From contig NZ_LZKI01000047.1 in NCBI RefSeq assembly GCF_001672755.1, positions 34,882 through 98,881 of the forward strand: a stretch of DNA of 64,000 nucleotides. Reading direction: 5' to 3'. Position 1 is the stretch's first letter; each line of letters begins with the position of its first letter. The position numbers were made by a program, and so were the translations under genes. The stretch is from Mycobacterium colombiense. Its GTDB lineage: Bacteria; Actinomycetota; Actinomycetes; Mycobacteriales; Mycobacteriaceae. Positions 43,032-52,100 of this stretch are shown here, piece after piece. Under the pieces are notes generated by a model. That model was given only the letters and a program-made list of their open reading frames with translations, ran no database searches and was not told the DNA's origin.

Positions 43032-44396
43032 GTGGCTCCCAAGGCTTCGTCCGATCTGTTCTCTCAGATCGTCAATTCCGGTCCTGGATCGTTTCTCGCC
43101 AAGCAGCTCGGCGTCCCCCAACCCGAGACGCTGCGCCGCTACCGGGCCGGTGAACCGCCGCTGGCCGGGGCGCTGCTGATCGGCGGGGAGGGCAGGGTCG
43201 TCGAGCCGCTGCGCGCGGCGCTGGACGCCGACTACGACCTGGTGGGCAACAACCTGGGCGGTCGGTGGGCCGACAAGTTCGGTGGCCTGGTGTTCGATGC
43301 CACCGGCATCACCACGCCCGAGGGGCTCAGGGGTCTGTACGAGTTCTTCACCCCCCTGCTGCGCAACCTGGGTCATTCCGCGCGCGTGGCCGTGGTCGGC
43401 ACCACGCCTGACGCCGCCGCCAGCCCGCACGAGCGGATCGCGCAGCGCGCACTCGAGGGCTTCACCCGCTCGCTGGGCAAGGAGCTGCGCAACGGCACCA
43501 CGGTGGCCCTGGTCTACCTGTCGCCGGACGCCAAACCCGCCGCGACGGGCCTCGAATCGACGATGCGGTTCATCCTGTCGGCCAAGTCCGCCTACGTCGA
43601 CGGCCAGGTCTTCTACGTCGGGGACGCGGACTCCACGCCACCGGCCGACTGGGAGCGCCCACTGGACGGCAAGGTCGCCATCGTCACGGGCGCGGCCCGC
43701 GGAATCGGTGCGACGATCGCCGAGGTGTTCGCCCGCGACGGCGCGCGCGTGGTGGCGATCGACGTGGAATCGGCGGCCGAGACGCTGGCCGAGACGGCCA
43801 GCCGGGTCGGCGGCACCGCGCTGTGGCTCGACGTCACCGCCTCCGACGCGGTCGACAAGATCACCGAGCACCTACGCGAACACCACGGCGGCCGCGCCGA
43901 CGTGCTGGTCAACAACGCCGGCATCACCCGCGACAAGCTGTTGGCCAACATGGACGACGCCCGCTGGGACGCCGTCCTGGCCGTCAATCTGCTTGCCCCG
44001 CTGCGTCTTACCGAAGGGCTGGTGTCCAACGGTGCCCTCGGCGAGGGTGGCCGGGTGATCGGCCTTTCGTCGATGGCCGGCATCGCCGGCAACCGCGGCC
44101 AGACCAATTACGCGACGACGAAGGCCGGAATGATCGGCCTCACCCAGTCGCTGGCCCCGGAGCTCTACGGCAAGGGCATCACGATCAACGCGGTCGCACC
44201 GGGATTCATCGAAACCCAGATGACGGCGGCCATCCCGCTGGCCACCCGCGAGGTCGGACGCCGGATGAACTCGTTGCTGCAGGGCGGCCAGCCGGTGGAC
44301 GTCGCGGAAACCATCGCCTACTTCGCCAGCCCGGCTTCGAATGCGGTGACGGGCAACGTCATTCGCGTCTGCGGCCAGGCCATGCTGGGCGCATAG
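43032..44396 (+). CDS. fabG4: 3-ketoacyl-[acyl-carrier-protein]/CoA reductase FabG4
   Basis: This 454-residue high-molecular-weight FabG equals Rv0242c in length. Residues 1-205 form a Rossmann-like flavodoxin-type domain. The catalytic short-chain dehydrogenase domain follows, with the cofactor motif TGAARGIG at 219-226 and the catalytic residues S347, Y360 and K364. It reduces 3-ketoacyl thioesters with NADH. GTG 43032 follows GAAAGGTAGCTCCG. It forms an operon with htdX, 9 bp downstream, so this pair probably works with fadE5 and fadA2 in one fatty-acid cycle. Confidence 0.95.
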   Translation: MAPKASSDLFSQIVNSGPGSFLAKQLGVPQPETLRRYRAGEPPLAGALLIGGEGRVVEPLRAALDADYDLVGNNLGGRWADKFGGLVFDATGITTPEGLRGLYEFFTPLLRNLGHSARVAVVGTTPDAAASPHERIAQRALEGFTRSLGKELRNGTTVALVYLSPDAKPAATGLESTMRFILSAKSAYVDGQVFYVGDADSTPPADWERPLDGKVAIVTGAARGIGATIAEVFARDGARVVAIDVESAAETLAETASRVGGTALWLDVTASDAVDKITEHLREHHGGRADVLVNNAGITRDKLLANMDDARWDAVLAVNLLAPLRLTEGLVSNGALGEGGRVIGLSSMAGIAGNRGQTNYATTKAGMIGLTQSLAPELYGKGITINAVAPGFIETQMTAAIPLATREVGRRMNSLLQGGQPVDVAETIAYFASPASNAVTGNVIRVCGQAMLGA

Positions 44397-44405
44397 GAGA
44401 ACGTC

Positions 44406-45248
44406 ATGAATCAGCCAAGCGGCCTGAAGAACATGCTGCGCGCGGCCGCCGGGGCGCTGCCCGTGGTGTCGCGCGGAAGCGAGCTGCCCACCCGCACGGT
44501 GACCATCGAGGAACTGCCGATCGACCGCGCGAACGTGGCCGAGTACGCGGGGGTGACCGGTCTGCGCTACGGCAATCACGTGCCGTTGACCTACCCGTTC
44601 GCGCTGACCTTTCCGGCGATGATGTCGCTGGTGACCGGTTTCGACTTCCCTTTCGCCGCAATGGGATCGGTGCACACCGAGAACCAGATCACGCAGTACC
44701 GCCCGATCGCGGTCACCGACACCGTCGGCGTGCGGGTGCACGCCGAGAACCTGCGCGAGCACCGCAAGGGCCTGCTGGTCGATCTGGTGACCGACGTCAG
44801 CGTCGGCAACGACACCGCCTGGCACCAGGTGACGACCTTCCTGCACCAACAGCGGACCAGCCTGTCGGACGAACCCAAACCGCCCCCGCAGAAGCAGCCC
44901 AAGCTGCCCCCGCCGTCCACCGTGTTGCGCATCAGCCCGGGGCTGATCCGGCGCTATGCCGACGTCGGGGGCGATCACAACCCGATCCACACCAACTCGG
45001 TCGCGGCGAAGCTTTTCGGATTCCCCACGGTGATCGCGCACGGAATGTTCACCGCGGCAGCCGTATTGGCCAATGTCGAGGCGCAGATTCCCGATGCGGT
45101 CCGGTATTCGGTGCGGTTCGGCAAGCCGGTGGTGCTGCCCGCGACGACGGGGCTCTACATCGACGAGCATGACGGCGGCTGGGATATTTCGCTGCGCAAC
45201 ATCGCCAAGGGCTACCCGCACCTGACCGGCACGGTGCGGGCGCTCTAG
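44406..45248 (+). CDS. htdX: 3-hydroxyacyl-thioester dehydratase HtdX
   Basis: This 280-residue protein matches HtdX (Rv0241c) and consists of a double hot-dog fold. The hydratase-2 signature reads YADVGGDHNPIHTN with Asp and His in the catalytic places (about residues 182-195), followed by FGFPTVIAHGMFTA. The N-terminal repeat lacks those residues. It dehydrates or hydrates (R)-3-hydroxyacyl thioesters, the step next to FabG4. ATG follows AGGAGAACGTC. It is the last gene of the operon and is followed by the REP-like repeat. Confidence 0.93.
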   Translation: MNQPSGLKNMLRAAAGALPVVSRGSELPTRTVTIEELPIDRANVAEYAGVTGLRYGNHVPLTYPFALTFPAMMSLVTGFDFPFAAMGSVHTENQITQYRPIAVTDTVGVRVHAENLREHRKGLLVDLVTDVSVGNDTAWHQVTTFLHQQRTSLSDEPKPPPQKQPKLPPPSTVLRISPGLIRRYADVGGDHNPIHTNSVAAKLFGFPTVIAHGMFTAAAVLANVEAQIPDAVRYSVRFGKPVVLPATTGLYIDEHDGGWDISLRNIAKGYPHLTGTVRAL

Positions 45249-45255
45249 TGCCGAC

Positions 45256-45358
45256 GGTGGCGACCCGCTTCGCCCGGCTCCGGCCTGTAGTGGCGACCCG
45301 CTACGCCCGGCTACGCCGCGCTCGCGATCGCCACGGCCGCGCTAGCGATCGCCACTAG
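45256..45358. repeat. REP-like intergenic palindromic repeat
   Basis: GGCGACCCGCTTCGCCCGGC and GGCGACCCGCTACGCCCGGC are near-identical direct repeats (within 45256-45279 and 45290-45312). They are followed by two copies of a GCGCT(C/A)GCGATCGCCAC unit. The second repeat and GATCGCCAC can fold into a long hairpin. It fills the gap between convergent htdX and the ClC gene and reaches 4 bp into the ClC stop. Confidence 0.6.
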
Positions 45359-46608
45359 CCCGCGTGCGTCGAAGTGCGGCCCTGGGCAAGCAGTTTCAGG
45401 CCGTGGGCGCTGGTCGCGGTCAGCAGGAAAAGCAGGAACAGCCACAGCGGTGGCCGGGCGAGTTCCCAGACGAAGATGGCCGCCCAGATCGGTGAACCCT
45501 GCGTCACCGCGAGCACGCCGGCCGCGCCGGCCAGCGACACCGCCGGCACGTGCAGGTGGGTGCCGGTCGCCCAGTTGATCGTCAAGACCAGCACCGCCCC
45601 GGCCGCGGCGCCGGTGGCCAGCGAGGGCGTGAGCAACCCGCCGCCCCCGCCGGCCCGCAGAAACAGTGCGGTCAGAAGGGGTTTCAGCGCCAGGATCGCC
45701 AGCGCCGACAGCAGGGTCATGCCGCTGGCCAGGCTGACCGTGAGGATGCTGCGGCCGTTGCCGGGCAGCTCGGGCCACCAGTGCGAACAGATCCCCATCA
45801 CCAGGCCCGCCCCGGCGAGCGCGGGGATCAGCAGCGGAGTCCGCATCTGGCGGGCCGGGCGTGCCGCGGCCATCAACCGGTTGAAGGCCAGCCCCACCGC
45901 GAGAGCCACCGGCGCCAGCAACAATCCGTGCGCGGTCAGCAGATACGTCGACTCCTCGACCGGCCACTGCAGGTTGGGCTGATCGCGGGTGATGGCCGAA
46001 CCGACGGCGACCGCCAGGCCCGAGGACAGAAACGCAGCGCCCACCGCTCGCGGCTGCCAGGTGGTGAGCAGGATCCGGATCGAGAACAGCGCGCCGGCCA
46101 GCGGCACCGCATACACCGCGCCCAGCCCGGCGCCCGCCGCGCACGCCAGCAGGACCTCACGGTCGCGCGGTGAGAGCCGCTTGAGCCATCCGATGCCCAA
46201 ATCGCTTAGCGCCGCCGCGAATTGACGCGGGGCCCCTTCTCGTCCCAGCGACGCCCCCGATCCGACGAGCAGCACCTGCAGCAACGCGTCGATGCTCCAG
46301 GAAAGCCGCGGCACGGGTTCGCGGGCGGCGATGGTCTGCGCCAGTGGCGGCACCTCCGCCCGGCGGCGCAACAGCCACCACCCCAGGCCCGCCACGGCGG
46401 CGCCGATCATCGGGCCCAGCACGCGGCGCATCTGGCTGCTGGCGGCGACTCCGGCCAGCTGCGCGCCGAAGCTGTAGTTGTAGGTGGCGTGCTGGACGAG
46501 GCGCAGCACGTATGTCGTCGCCAATCCGGCAACTCCGGCGAGCAACCCGACGATGATTACCGCGCAGAAGAAGTCGAGGTTGCCGCGGTCCGAGCGGGGA
46601 ACGCTCAT
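45355..46608 (-). CDS. ClC-family chloride channel/transporter
   Basis: This 417-residue membrane protein has about ten hydrophobic helices. ClC selectivity motifs appear as GSGAS at 116-120 and GREGAP at 122-127, with the gating glutamate E125, and later a GGGGGLLTPSLATGAAAG motif (the GGxFxPxL type). The Tyr of the central gate is not obvious. It moves chloride, likely with protons. ATG 46608 is used, as the longer frame runs into the TetR stop; AGGTGG lies 6 bases upstream. In M. tuberculosis the toxin-antitoxin pair Rv0239-Rv0240 lies here, so the channel is a lineage difference. Confidence 0.8.
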   Translation of the reverse strand: MSVPRSDRGNLDFFCAVIIVGLLAGVAGLATTYVLRLVQHATYNYSFGAQLAGVAASSQMRRVLGPMIGAAVAGLGWWLLRRRAEVPPLAQTIAAREPVPRLSWSIDALLQVLLVGSGASLGREGAPRQFAAALSDLGIGWLKRLSPRDREVLLACAAGAGLGAVYAVPLAGALFSIRILLTTWQPRAVGAAFLSSGLAVAVGSAITRDQPNLQWPVEESTYLLTAHGLLLAPVALAVGLAFNRLMAAARPARQMRTPLLIPALAGAGLVMGICSHWWPELPGNGRSILTVSLASGMTLLSALAILALKPLLTALFLRAGGGGGLLTPSLATGAAAGAVLVLTINWATGTHLHVPAVSLAGAAGVLAVTQGSPIWAAIFVWELARPPLWLFLLFLLTATSAHGLKLLAQGRTSTHAG

Positions 46609-46633
46609 GCGGGCCACCTGAACGAATGTAGGC

Positions 46634-47284
46634 CTAGTCGGCGGCGGCATCCGAGGCGCCCGCGTCGGGGTGGGCCGCGGCCGCCTCCCGCTCGGCCGGT
46701 GAGCCCTTCAGGCCGTACCAGAACAGGTCGATCATCAGCTGGGCCGCCTCGTCGACGTCGACGTCGCCGGTGCTGAGCCGGTTGGCGACCGCCTCGCCGG
46801 CGCCCACCAGGGCCACGGCCATCATCTCGTGTTCCCGCTCGGAGCGCGGGTTGCGGCTGCCCGCCCGCATCAGCCCGGCTACCAGGTCGATGATCTGCTC
46901 GCGTCCCTCGCGGACCATGTGGGCGAACGCCTGCGAGCTGGTGGCCTGGGTGTACATCACGATCCACGACGCCCGGTTGGCGTCGATGTAGCGCATGAAC
47001 GACGCAATGGTGTTGCGCAGCATGTCATTGGGGCTCTGCCGGAAATCCACGTCGGCGCGCACCACGTCGATGAACCGGCCCATCTCCCGGTTCAGGCAGG
47101 CGCCGAACAGGTCCTCCTTGGAGCCGTAGTACAGGTACAGCATCGGCTTGGAGATCTGTGCCTCGGCGGCGATCGCGTCCATCGAGGTCTCGTGGTAGCC
47201 GTTGACGGAGAACATCTGCACGGCGGCGTCGAGCATCTGCTGCTCGCGAACGGCACGCGGCAACCGCTTGGTACCACCCGCCAT
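46634..47284 (-). CDS. TetR family transcriptional regulator (Rv0238-like)
   Basis: This 216-residue protein corresponds to Rv0238. The HTH lies at residues 8-55 (AVREQQMLDAAVQMFSVNGY; TSMDAIAAEAQISKPMLYLY with YGSKED). The C-terminal domain contains TQATSSQAFAHMVREGREQI and ends with an Ala/Asp-rich tail. ATG 47284 follows GAGAGGCAAACG. It lies between lpqI and the ClC gene, all on the same strand, so it could control either. A link to the fabG4-htdX palindrome is possible but unproven. Confidence 0.88.
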   Translation of the reverse strand: MAGGTKRLPRAVREQQMLDAAVQMFSVNGYHETSMDAIAAEAQISKPMLYLYYGSKEDLFGACLNREMGRFIDVVRADVDFRQSPNDMLRNTIASFMRYIDANRASWIVMYTQATSSQAFAHMVREGREQIIDLVAGLMRAGSRNPRSEREHEMMAVALVGAGEAVANRLSTGDVDVDEAAQLMIDLFWYGLKGSPAEREAAAAHPDAGASDAAAD

Positions 47285-47372
47285 CGTTTGCCTCTCTAGC
47301 CCGTCTATCTGACTCAAGAGTAGGCAATGCGGTGCCGGTGTCACACCCACGACTGCCTATGGCGGCGGCCCG

Positions 47373-48530
47373 CTAGTGGCCGCAGCTGGGGCTGGGGCCC
47401 TTCATCGTCGCCACCCGCACCAGCGAATCGTCGACCTGCTTGGCCGGCAGGTCGCCGGACGCCACCGCCTGTTGCAGCCGGTCCAAGACCGCAGGCACTT
47501 CGTCGGTGGTGACCCACAGCGCGACGTCGACGCCGGCCCGCAGGCTGCGCAGCACGGCCTCCGACACCCCGTACCGGTCGGAGATGGCGGCCATGCTGGA
47601 CAGGTCGTCGCTGAACACCGGACCGGTGAACGGCGGGCCCTTGTAGCCGACCCCGTTGCGCAGCAGCTGCACCGCCTCGGGGCTCAGGCTGGCCGGGGCG
47701 TCGCCGGTGAGACCGGGAACCTGCAAGTGGCCCACCATGACCCCGACCGGCGGCGAGGTCACCAGGGTCCGGTAGGGCACCAGGTCGTTGTTCTGCAGAT
47801 CGTCCAGCGGCGGCGTGACGACGCCCCCGGTGTGCGAATCGCCCGAGCCGTGCCCGTGGCCGGGGAAGTGCTTGAGCACCGGCAGCAACCCGGCATCGCG
47901 CAGGCCCTGCGCGTAGGCACCGGCGTAATCGGTGACCTTGGCCGGATCCGCGCTGAACGAACGGTTGCCGATCACGGCGTCGTCGGGCTCGTCGCTGACG
48001 TCGACGACGGGCGCGAAGTCGACGGTGATGCCCAGGTCACGCATCTTCTTGCCGCGATCGGCGGCCAGATCGTGCACCTGCTGGACGGTTTGCGTCTGCG
48101 CCAGCTCGCGGGGCGACGGGGAGGTCCCGATCAACGACTTCAGCCGCGAGACACGGCCGCCCTCTTCGTCGACGCTGACCGCCAGCGGCAGCGGGCCCGC
48201 CTTGCTCGCGATGTCGGCCAGCGGCCCCTTGAAGATCGACAGGTCCGTCCAGCTGCCGATGAAGATGCCGCCCACGTGGTAGCCGTTGACGACGGCCCGG
48301 GCGTCGTCGGCGTTCTTCACGCCCACCATCAGCAGTTGCGCGAGCTTGTCGCGGATGCCCAACGTCGCCGGAACCGCCGACGGGTCCGCACACACCGGCG
48401 GCGCCGGAGCGGCCACCGGCTTGCTCGACGTCTTCGTCGACGTGGGGGGCGGGTGCGCGGCGTGGTGGCCGCAACCGGCCACCAGCGCCGACGCGGCTGC
48501 AAGCACGGCCAAGGTGCGCGAAAATGCCAT
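47373..48530 (-). CDS. lpqI: Lipoprotein LpqI, family 3 glycoside hydrolase
   Basis: This 385-residue exported lipoprotein has the lipobox LVAGC with Cys20. It is a NagZ-type beta-N-acetylglucosaminidase acting in cell-wall recycling. Motifs: SVDEEGGRVSRL (119-130), the KHFPGHG signature (220-226) with the catalytic D231/H233 pair in GDSH, and the nucleophile region FSDDLSSM (about 306-313). Length agrees with Rv0237 (388). It lies upstream of the TetR gene with an 88-bp gap and is separated from the DUF2613 genes, which are on the other strand. Confidence 0.93.
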   Translation of the reverse strand: MAFSRTLAVLAAASALVAGCGHHAAHPPPTSTKTSSKPVAAPAPPVCADPSAVPATLGIRDKLAQLLMVGVKNADDARAVVNGYHVGGIFIGSWTDLSIFKGPLADIASKAGPLPLAVSVDEEGGRVSRLKSLIGTSPSPRELAQTQTVQQVHDLAADRGKKMRDLGITVDFAPVVDVSDEPDDAVIGNRSFSADPAKVTDYAGAYAQGLRDAGLLPVLKHFPGHGHGSGDSHTGGVVTPPLDDLQNNDLVPYRTLVTSPPVGVMVGHLQVPGLTGDAPASLSPEAVQLLRNGVGYKGPPFTGPVFSDDLSSMAAISDRYGVSEAVLRSLRAGVDVALWVTTDEVPAVLDRLQQAVASGDLPAKQVDDSLVRVATMKGPSPSCGH

Positions 48531-48650
48531 CGGGCCATGCTTTCACGGCGGGCGTTTCGTCCCGGGCTCCAGGGGGCATCAACGGTACGTTGCTGATCAG
48601 GGGGCTGGGGCTGCTCGAGGCACCCATTGACTGGCAGGGAGGAGCCAGCG

Positions 48651-48854
48651 ATTAACGGTTTCACGTCGGCCGCCGCGGTCAGCGTCGCGGTGGGGTTGTC
48701 CGTCGGGGTGGCGACGACCGTCGGGATCACGCTCGCCGTGGCCGATTACAGCCTGGTTCAGGTGCCGAGCCTGCAGCGCCCGGCGCTTCCCGCCGGTCCC
48801 TATCAGGTGGAATACGGCGACCGCTGCTTTCACGGGCACTGTCTGCACTGGTGA
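48651..48854 (+). CDS. DUF2613 small membrane protein, probable ATT start
   Basis: This small protein is a paralogue of the next gene. From codon 48651 it reads INGFTSAAAVSVAVGLSVGV and aligns without gaps to the MNRIVAPAAASVVVGLLLGA start of the 57-residue gene at 48942. Its start position is ATT, with GGGAGGAG ending 7 bases upstream, a perfect ribosome site. The alternative is a TTG at 48627, which lies inside and before that site and would give 75 residues. One membrane helix is followed by a short exported tail with two cysteines (DRCFHGHC). No function is known. Confidence 0.6.
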   Translation: MNGFTSAAAVSVAVGLSVGVATTVGITLAVADYSLVQVPSLQRPALPAGPYQVEYGDRCFHGHCLHW

Positions 48855-48941
48855 CCAGCGCTCCCGGTTGCCGGGCGGCCTTCTGCTAGGTTGGCGCTAG
48901 GTCGAAAGTCCCGACCGCAAGCCGACACTCAGGAGCCTTCG

Positions 48942-49115
48942 ATGAACCGGATCGTTGCGCCCGCCGCAGCGAGCGTTGTGGTTGGTCTGCTGCTCGGCGC
49001 GGCCGCGATCTTCGGGATCACGCTGATGGTCCAGCAAGACACGAAGCCGCCACTCCCCGGGGGCGATCCGCAGTCGTCAGTGCTCAACCGGGTCGAGTAC
49101 GGCAACCGTAGCTAG
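48942..49115 (+). CDS. DUF2613 small membrane protein (Rv0236A-like)
   Basis: This 57-residue protein equals Rv0236A in length. It has one membrane helix (APAAASVVVGLLLGAAAIFG, about residues 6-25) and a C-terminal extracytoplasmic tail with PPLPGGDP and ending RVEYGNRS. ATG follows CAGGAGCCTTCG. The neighbouring paralogue at 48651 shares the helix and the tail (VEYGDR/VEYGNR). It lies 67 bp upstream of aftD and is probably cotranscribed. Function unknown. Confidence 0.85.
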   Translation: MNRIVAPAAASVVVGLLLGAAAIFGITLMVQQDTKPPLPGGDPQSSVLNRVEYGNRS

Positions 49116-49182
49116 CCCGCCTCGAACAGGGACCGGAGCGGCGGTCTCATGCTCGACGGCTGGGCCGGTATCGCGCCGGTGG

Positions 49183-52100
49183 TTGTGGTTGGTCGGCGCG
49201 GTCGCCCTGGCCCTGACGTTCGCCCAGTCCCCCGGACGGATCGCCCCCGACACCAAGCTTGACCTGACCGCTAACCCGCTGCGCTTTCTGGCCCGGGCGA
49301 CCAATCTGTGGAACAGCGAGCTGCCGTTCGGGCAGGCGCAGAACCAGGCCTACGGATACCTGTTTCCGCACGGCACCTTCTTTCTCGTCGGCCACGCGCT
49401 GGGCGTGCCCGGCTGGATCACCCAGCGGCTGTGGTGGGCGCTGCTGCTCACCGTCGGCTTCTGGGGCCTGCTGCGGGTCGCCGAGGCGCTGGGGATCGGC
49501 AGCCCGGCGTCGCGAGTGATCGCCGCGGCCGCGTTCGCGCTGTCACCGCGGGTGCTGACCACGCTCGGATCGATCTCGTCGGAGACCTTGCCAATGATGT
49601 TGGCGCCGTGGGTGTTGCTGCCCACGATCCTCGCCCTGCGGGCTGACGGCGGCCGATCCGTGCGAGCGCTGGCCGGGCAGGCCGGCCTGGCCATCGCGCT
49701 GATGGGTGCGGTGAACGCCATCGCGACCGCGGCCGGCTGCCTGCCGGCGGTGATCTGGTGGGCGTGCCACCGGCCGAACCGGTTGTGGTGGCGCTACACC
49801 GGGTGGTGGCTGGTGGCGCTGGTGCTGGCCACGCTGTGGTGGGTGGTGGCGCTGGTGATGCTGCGCGCGATCAGCCCCCCCTTCCTGGATTTCATCGAAT
49901 CCTCCGGCGTGACGACGCAATGGTCGTCACTGGTCGAGATGTTGCGCGGCACCGACAGCTGGACCCCGTACGTGGCGCCGACCGCCACCGCGGGCGCTCC
50001 GCTGGTGACCGGGTCGGCGGCCGTGCTGGGTACCTGCCTGGTCGCGGCGGCCGGACTCGCGGGGCTGGCCGGCCGGGCCATGCCGGCGCGCGGGCGGCTG
50101 GTGACGATGCTGTTGGTCGGGGTGGTGCTGATGGCCGCCGGATACAGCGGCGGGCTGGGGTCGCCGGTGGCGCACGCGGTGCAGGCCTTCCTGGACGCCG
50201 GCGGCGCCCCGTTGCGCAACGTGCACAAGCTCGGATCGGTGATCCGGATCCCCGTGGTGCTGGGTCTCGCGCAGCTGCTGGGCCGAATACCGCTGCCGGG
50301 CAGCGCGCCGATGTCGGTGTGGCTGCGCGCGTTTGCGCACCCCGAGCGTGACAAACGGCTCGCCACCGCGATCGTGGTGGTGACGGCGCTGATGGTCAGC
50401 ACGTCACTGGCGTGGACCGGTCGGCTCGCGCCGCCGGGAACCTTCACCGCGATCCCGCAGTACTGGCACGAGGCCGCCGACTGGCTCACCGAGCACAACA
50501 CCGGCACACCGACACCCGGGCGGGTGCTCGTGGTCCCGGGGGCGCCGTTCGCCACCCAGGTGTGGGGCACCAGCCACGACGAGCCGCTACAGGTGCTGGG
50601 CGCCAGCCCCTGGGGGGTGCGCGATTCCATCCCGCTGACCCCGCCGCAGACCATCCGGGCACTCGACTCAGTGCAGCGCCTGTTCGCCGCCGGCCGCCCC
50701 TCGGCCGGCTTGGCTGATACCCTTGCCCGCCAAGGCATTTCCTATCTGGCGCTACGCAACGACCTGGACCCCGACACGTCGCGGTCGGCGCGCCCGATCC
50801 TGGTGCACCGGGCCATCGACGGGTCACCCGGACTGCGCAAGGTCGCACAGTTCGGCGCGCCGGTGGGTCCCGGCACGCTCGCGGGTTTCGTCGCGGACAG
50901 CGGACTGCGCCCGCGATATCCGGCGGTCGAGATTTACCGGGTCGGCGACGACAGTGACCCCGCCACACCGTATTTCGTCGACACTGACCGGCTGGCCCGG
51001 GTCGACGGCGGGCCCGAGGCGTTGCTGCGCCTTGACGAGCGACGACGCCTGCTGGGCCAGCCGCCGCTGGGCCCGGCGCTGCTGACCGCCGACGCGCGCG
51101 GCGCCGGGCTGCCGGTGGACGCCGGGGTGACCATCACCGACACCCCGGTGGCCCGTGAGACGGATTACGGCCGGGTGGACCACCATTCGTCGGCGATCCG
51201 GGCCCCCGGCGATGCGCGGCACACCTACAACCGGGTGCCCGACTACCCCGTCCCCGGCGCCGACCCGGTGAGCGGCGCCTGGACCGGCGGCCGGATCACG
51301 GTATCGAGCTCATCGTCGGATTCCACCGCGATGCCCGACGTGGCACCGGCGACCTCGCCGGCCGCGGCGATCGACGGTGACTCCGCGACCGCGTGGGTGT
51401 CCAACTCGCTGCAGGCCGCCGTCGGTCAATGGATGCGGATCGATTTCGACCATCCGGTGACCAACGCGGCGATCACGTTGACGCCCAGCGCCACCGCCGT
51501 CGGCGCCCAGGTGCGCCGCATTCTGATCGAAACCGCCACCGGCAGCACCACTTTGCGTTTCGACGAGCCGGGCAAGCCGCTTGCCGCGGCGCTCCCCTAC
51601 GGCGAGACCCCGTGGGTGCGGATCATCGCCGCGGGCACCGACGACGGATCCGCCGGGGTGCAGTTCGGCATCACCGACCTGTCGATCACCCAGTACGACG
51701 CCTCAGGATTCGCCCACCAGGTCGACCTGCGGCACACCGTGCGGGTGCCAGGGCCGCCGCCGGGTTCGCCGATCGCGGGGTGGGACCTGGGCTCCGAGTT
51801 GATGGGCAGGCCGGGTTGCGCCGCGGCACCCGACGGTGTGCGCTGCGCGCCGTCGATGGCCCTGGCCCCGGAGGAGCCGGTCAATTTCAGCCGGACGCTG
51901 ACCGTGCCGGCGCCGATGTCGGTGACTCCGACGGTGTGGGTCCGCCCGCGCCAGGGGCCCAAGCTGGCCGACCTGATCGCCGAGCCGAATACCACTGTCG
52001 CCCATGGTGATTCGGACACGGTCGATGTCCTGGGCTCGGCGTACGCGGCCGCCGACGGCGACCCGGCCACGGCGTGGACGGCACCGCAACGGGTGGTGCA

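Noticed and set aside
49149..49185. ATG at 49149 as aftD start
   Set aside because: It is in another frame; the reading from it gives no AftD similarity.
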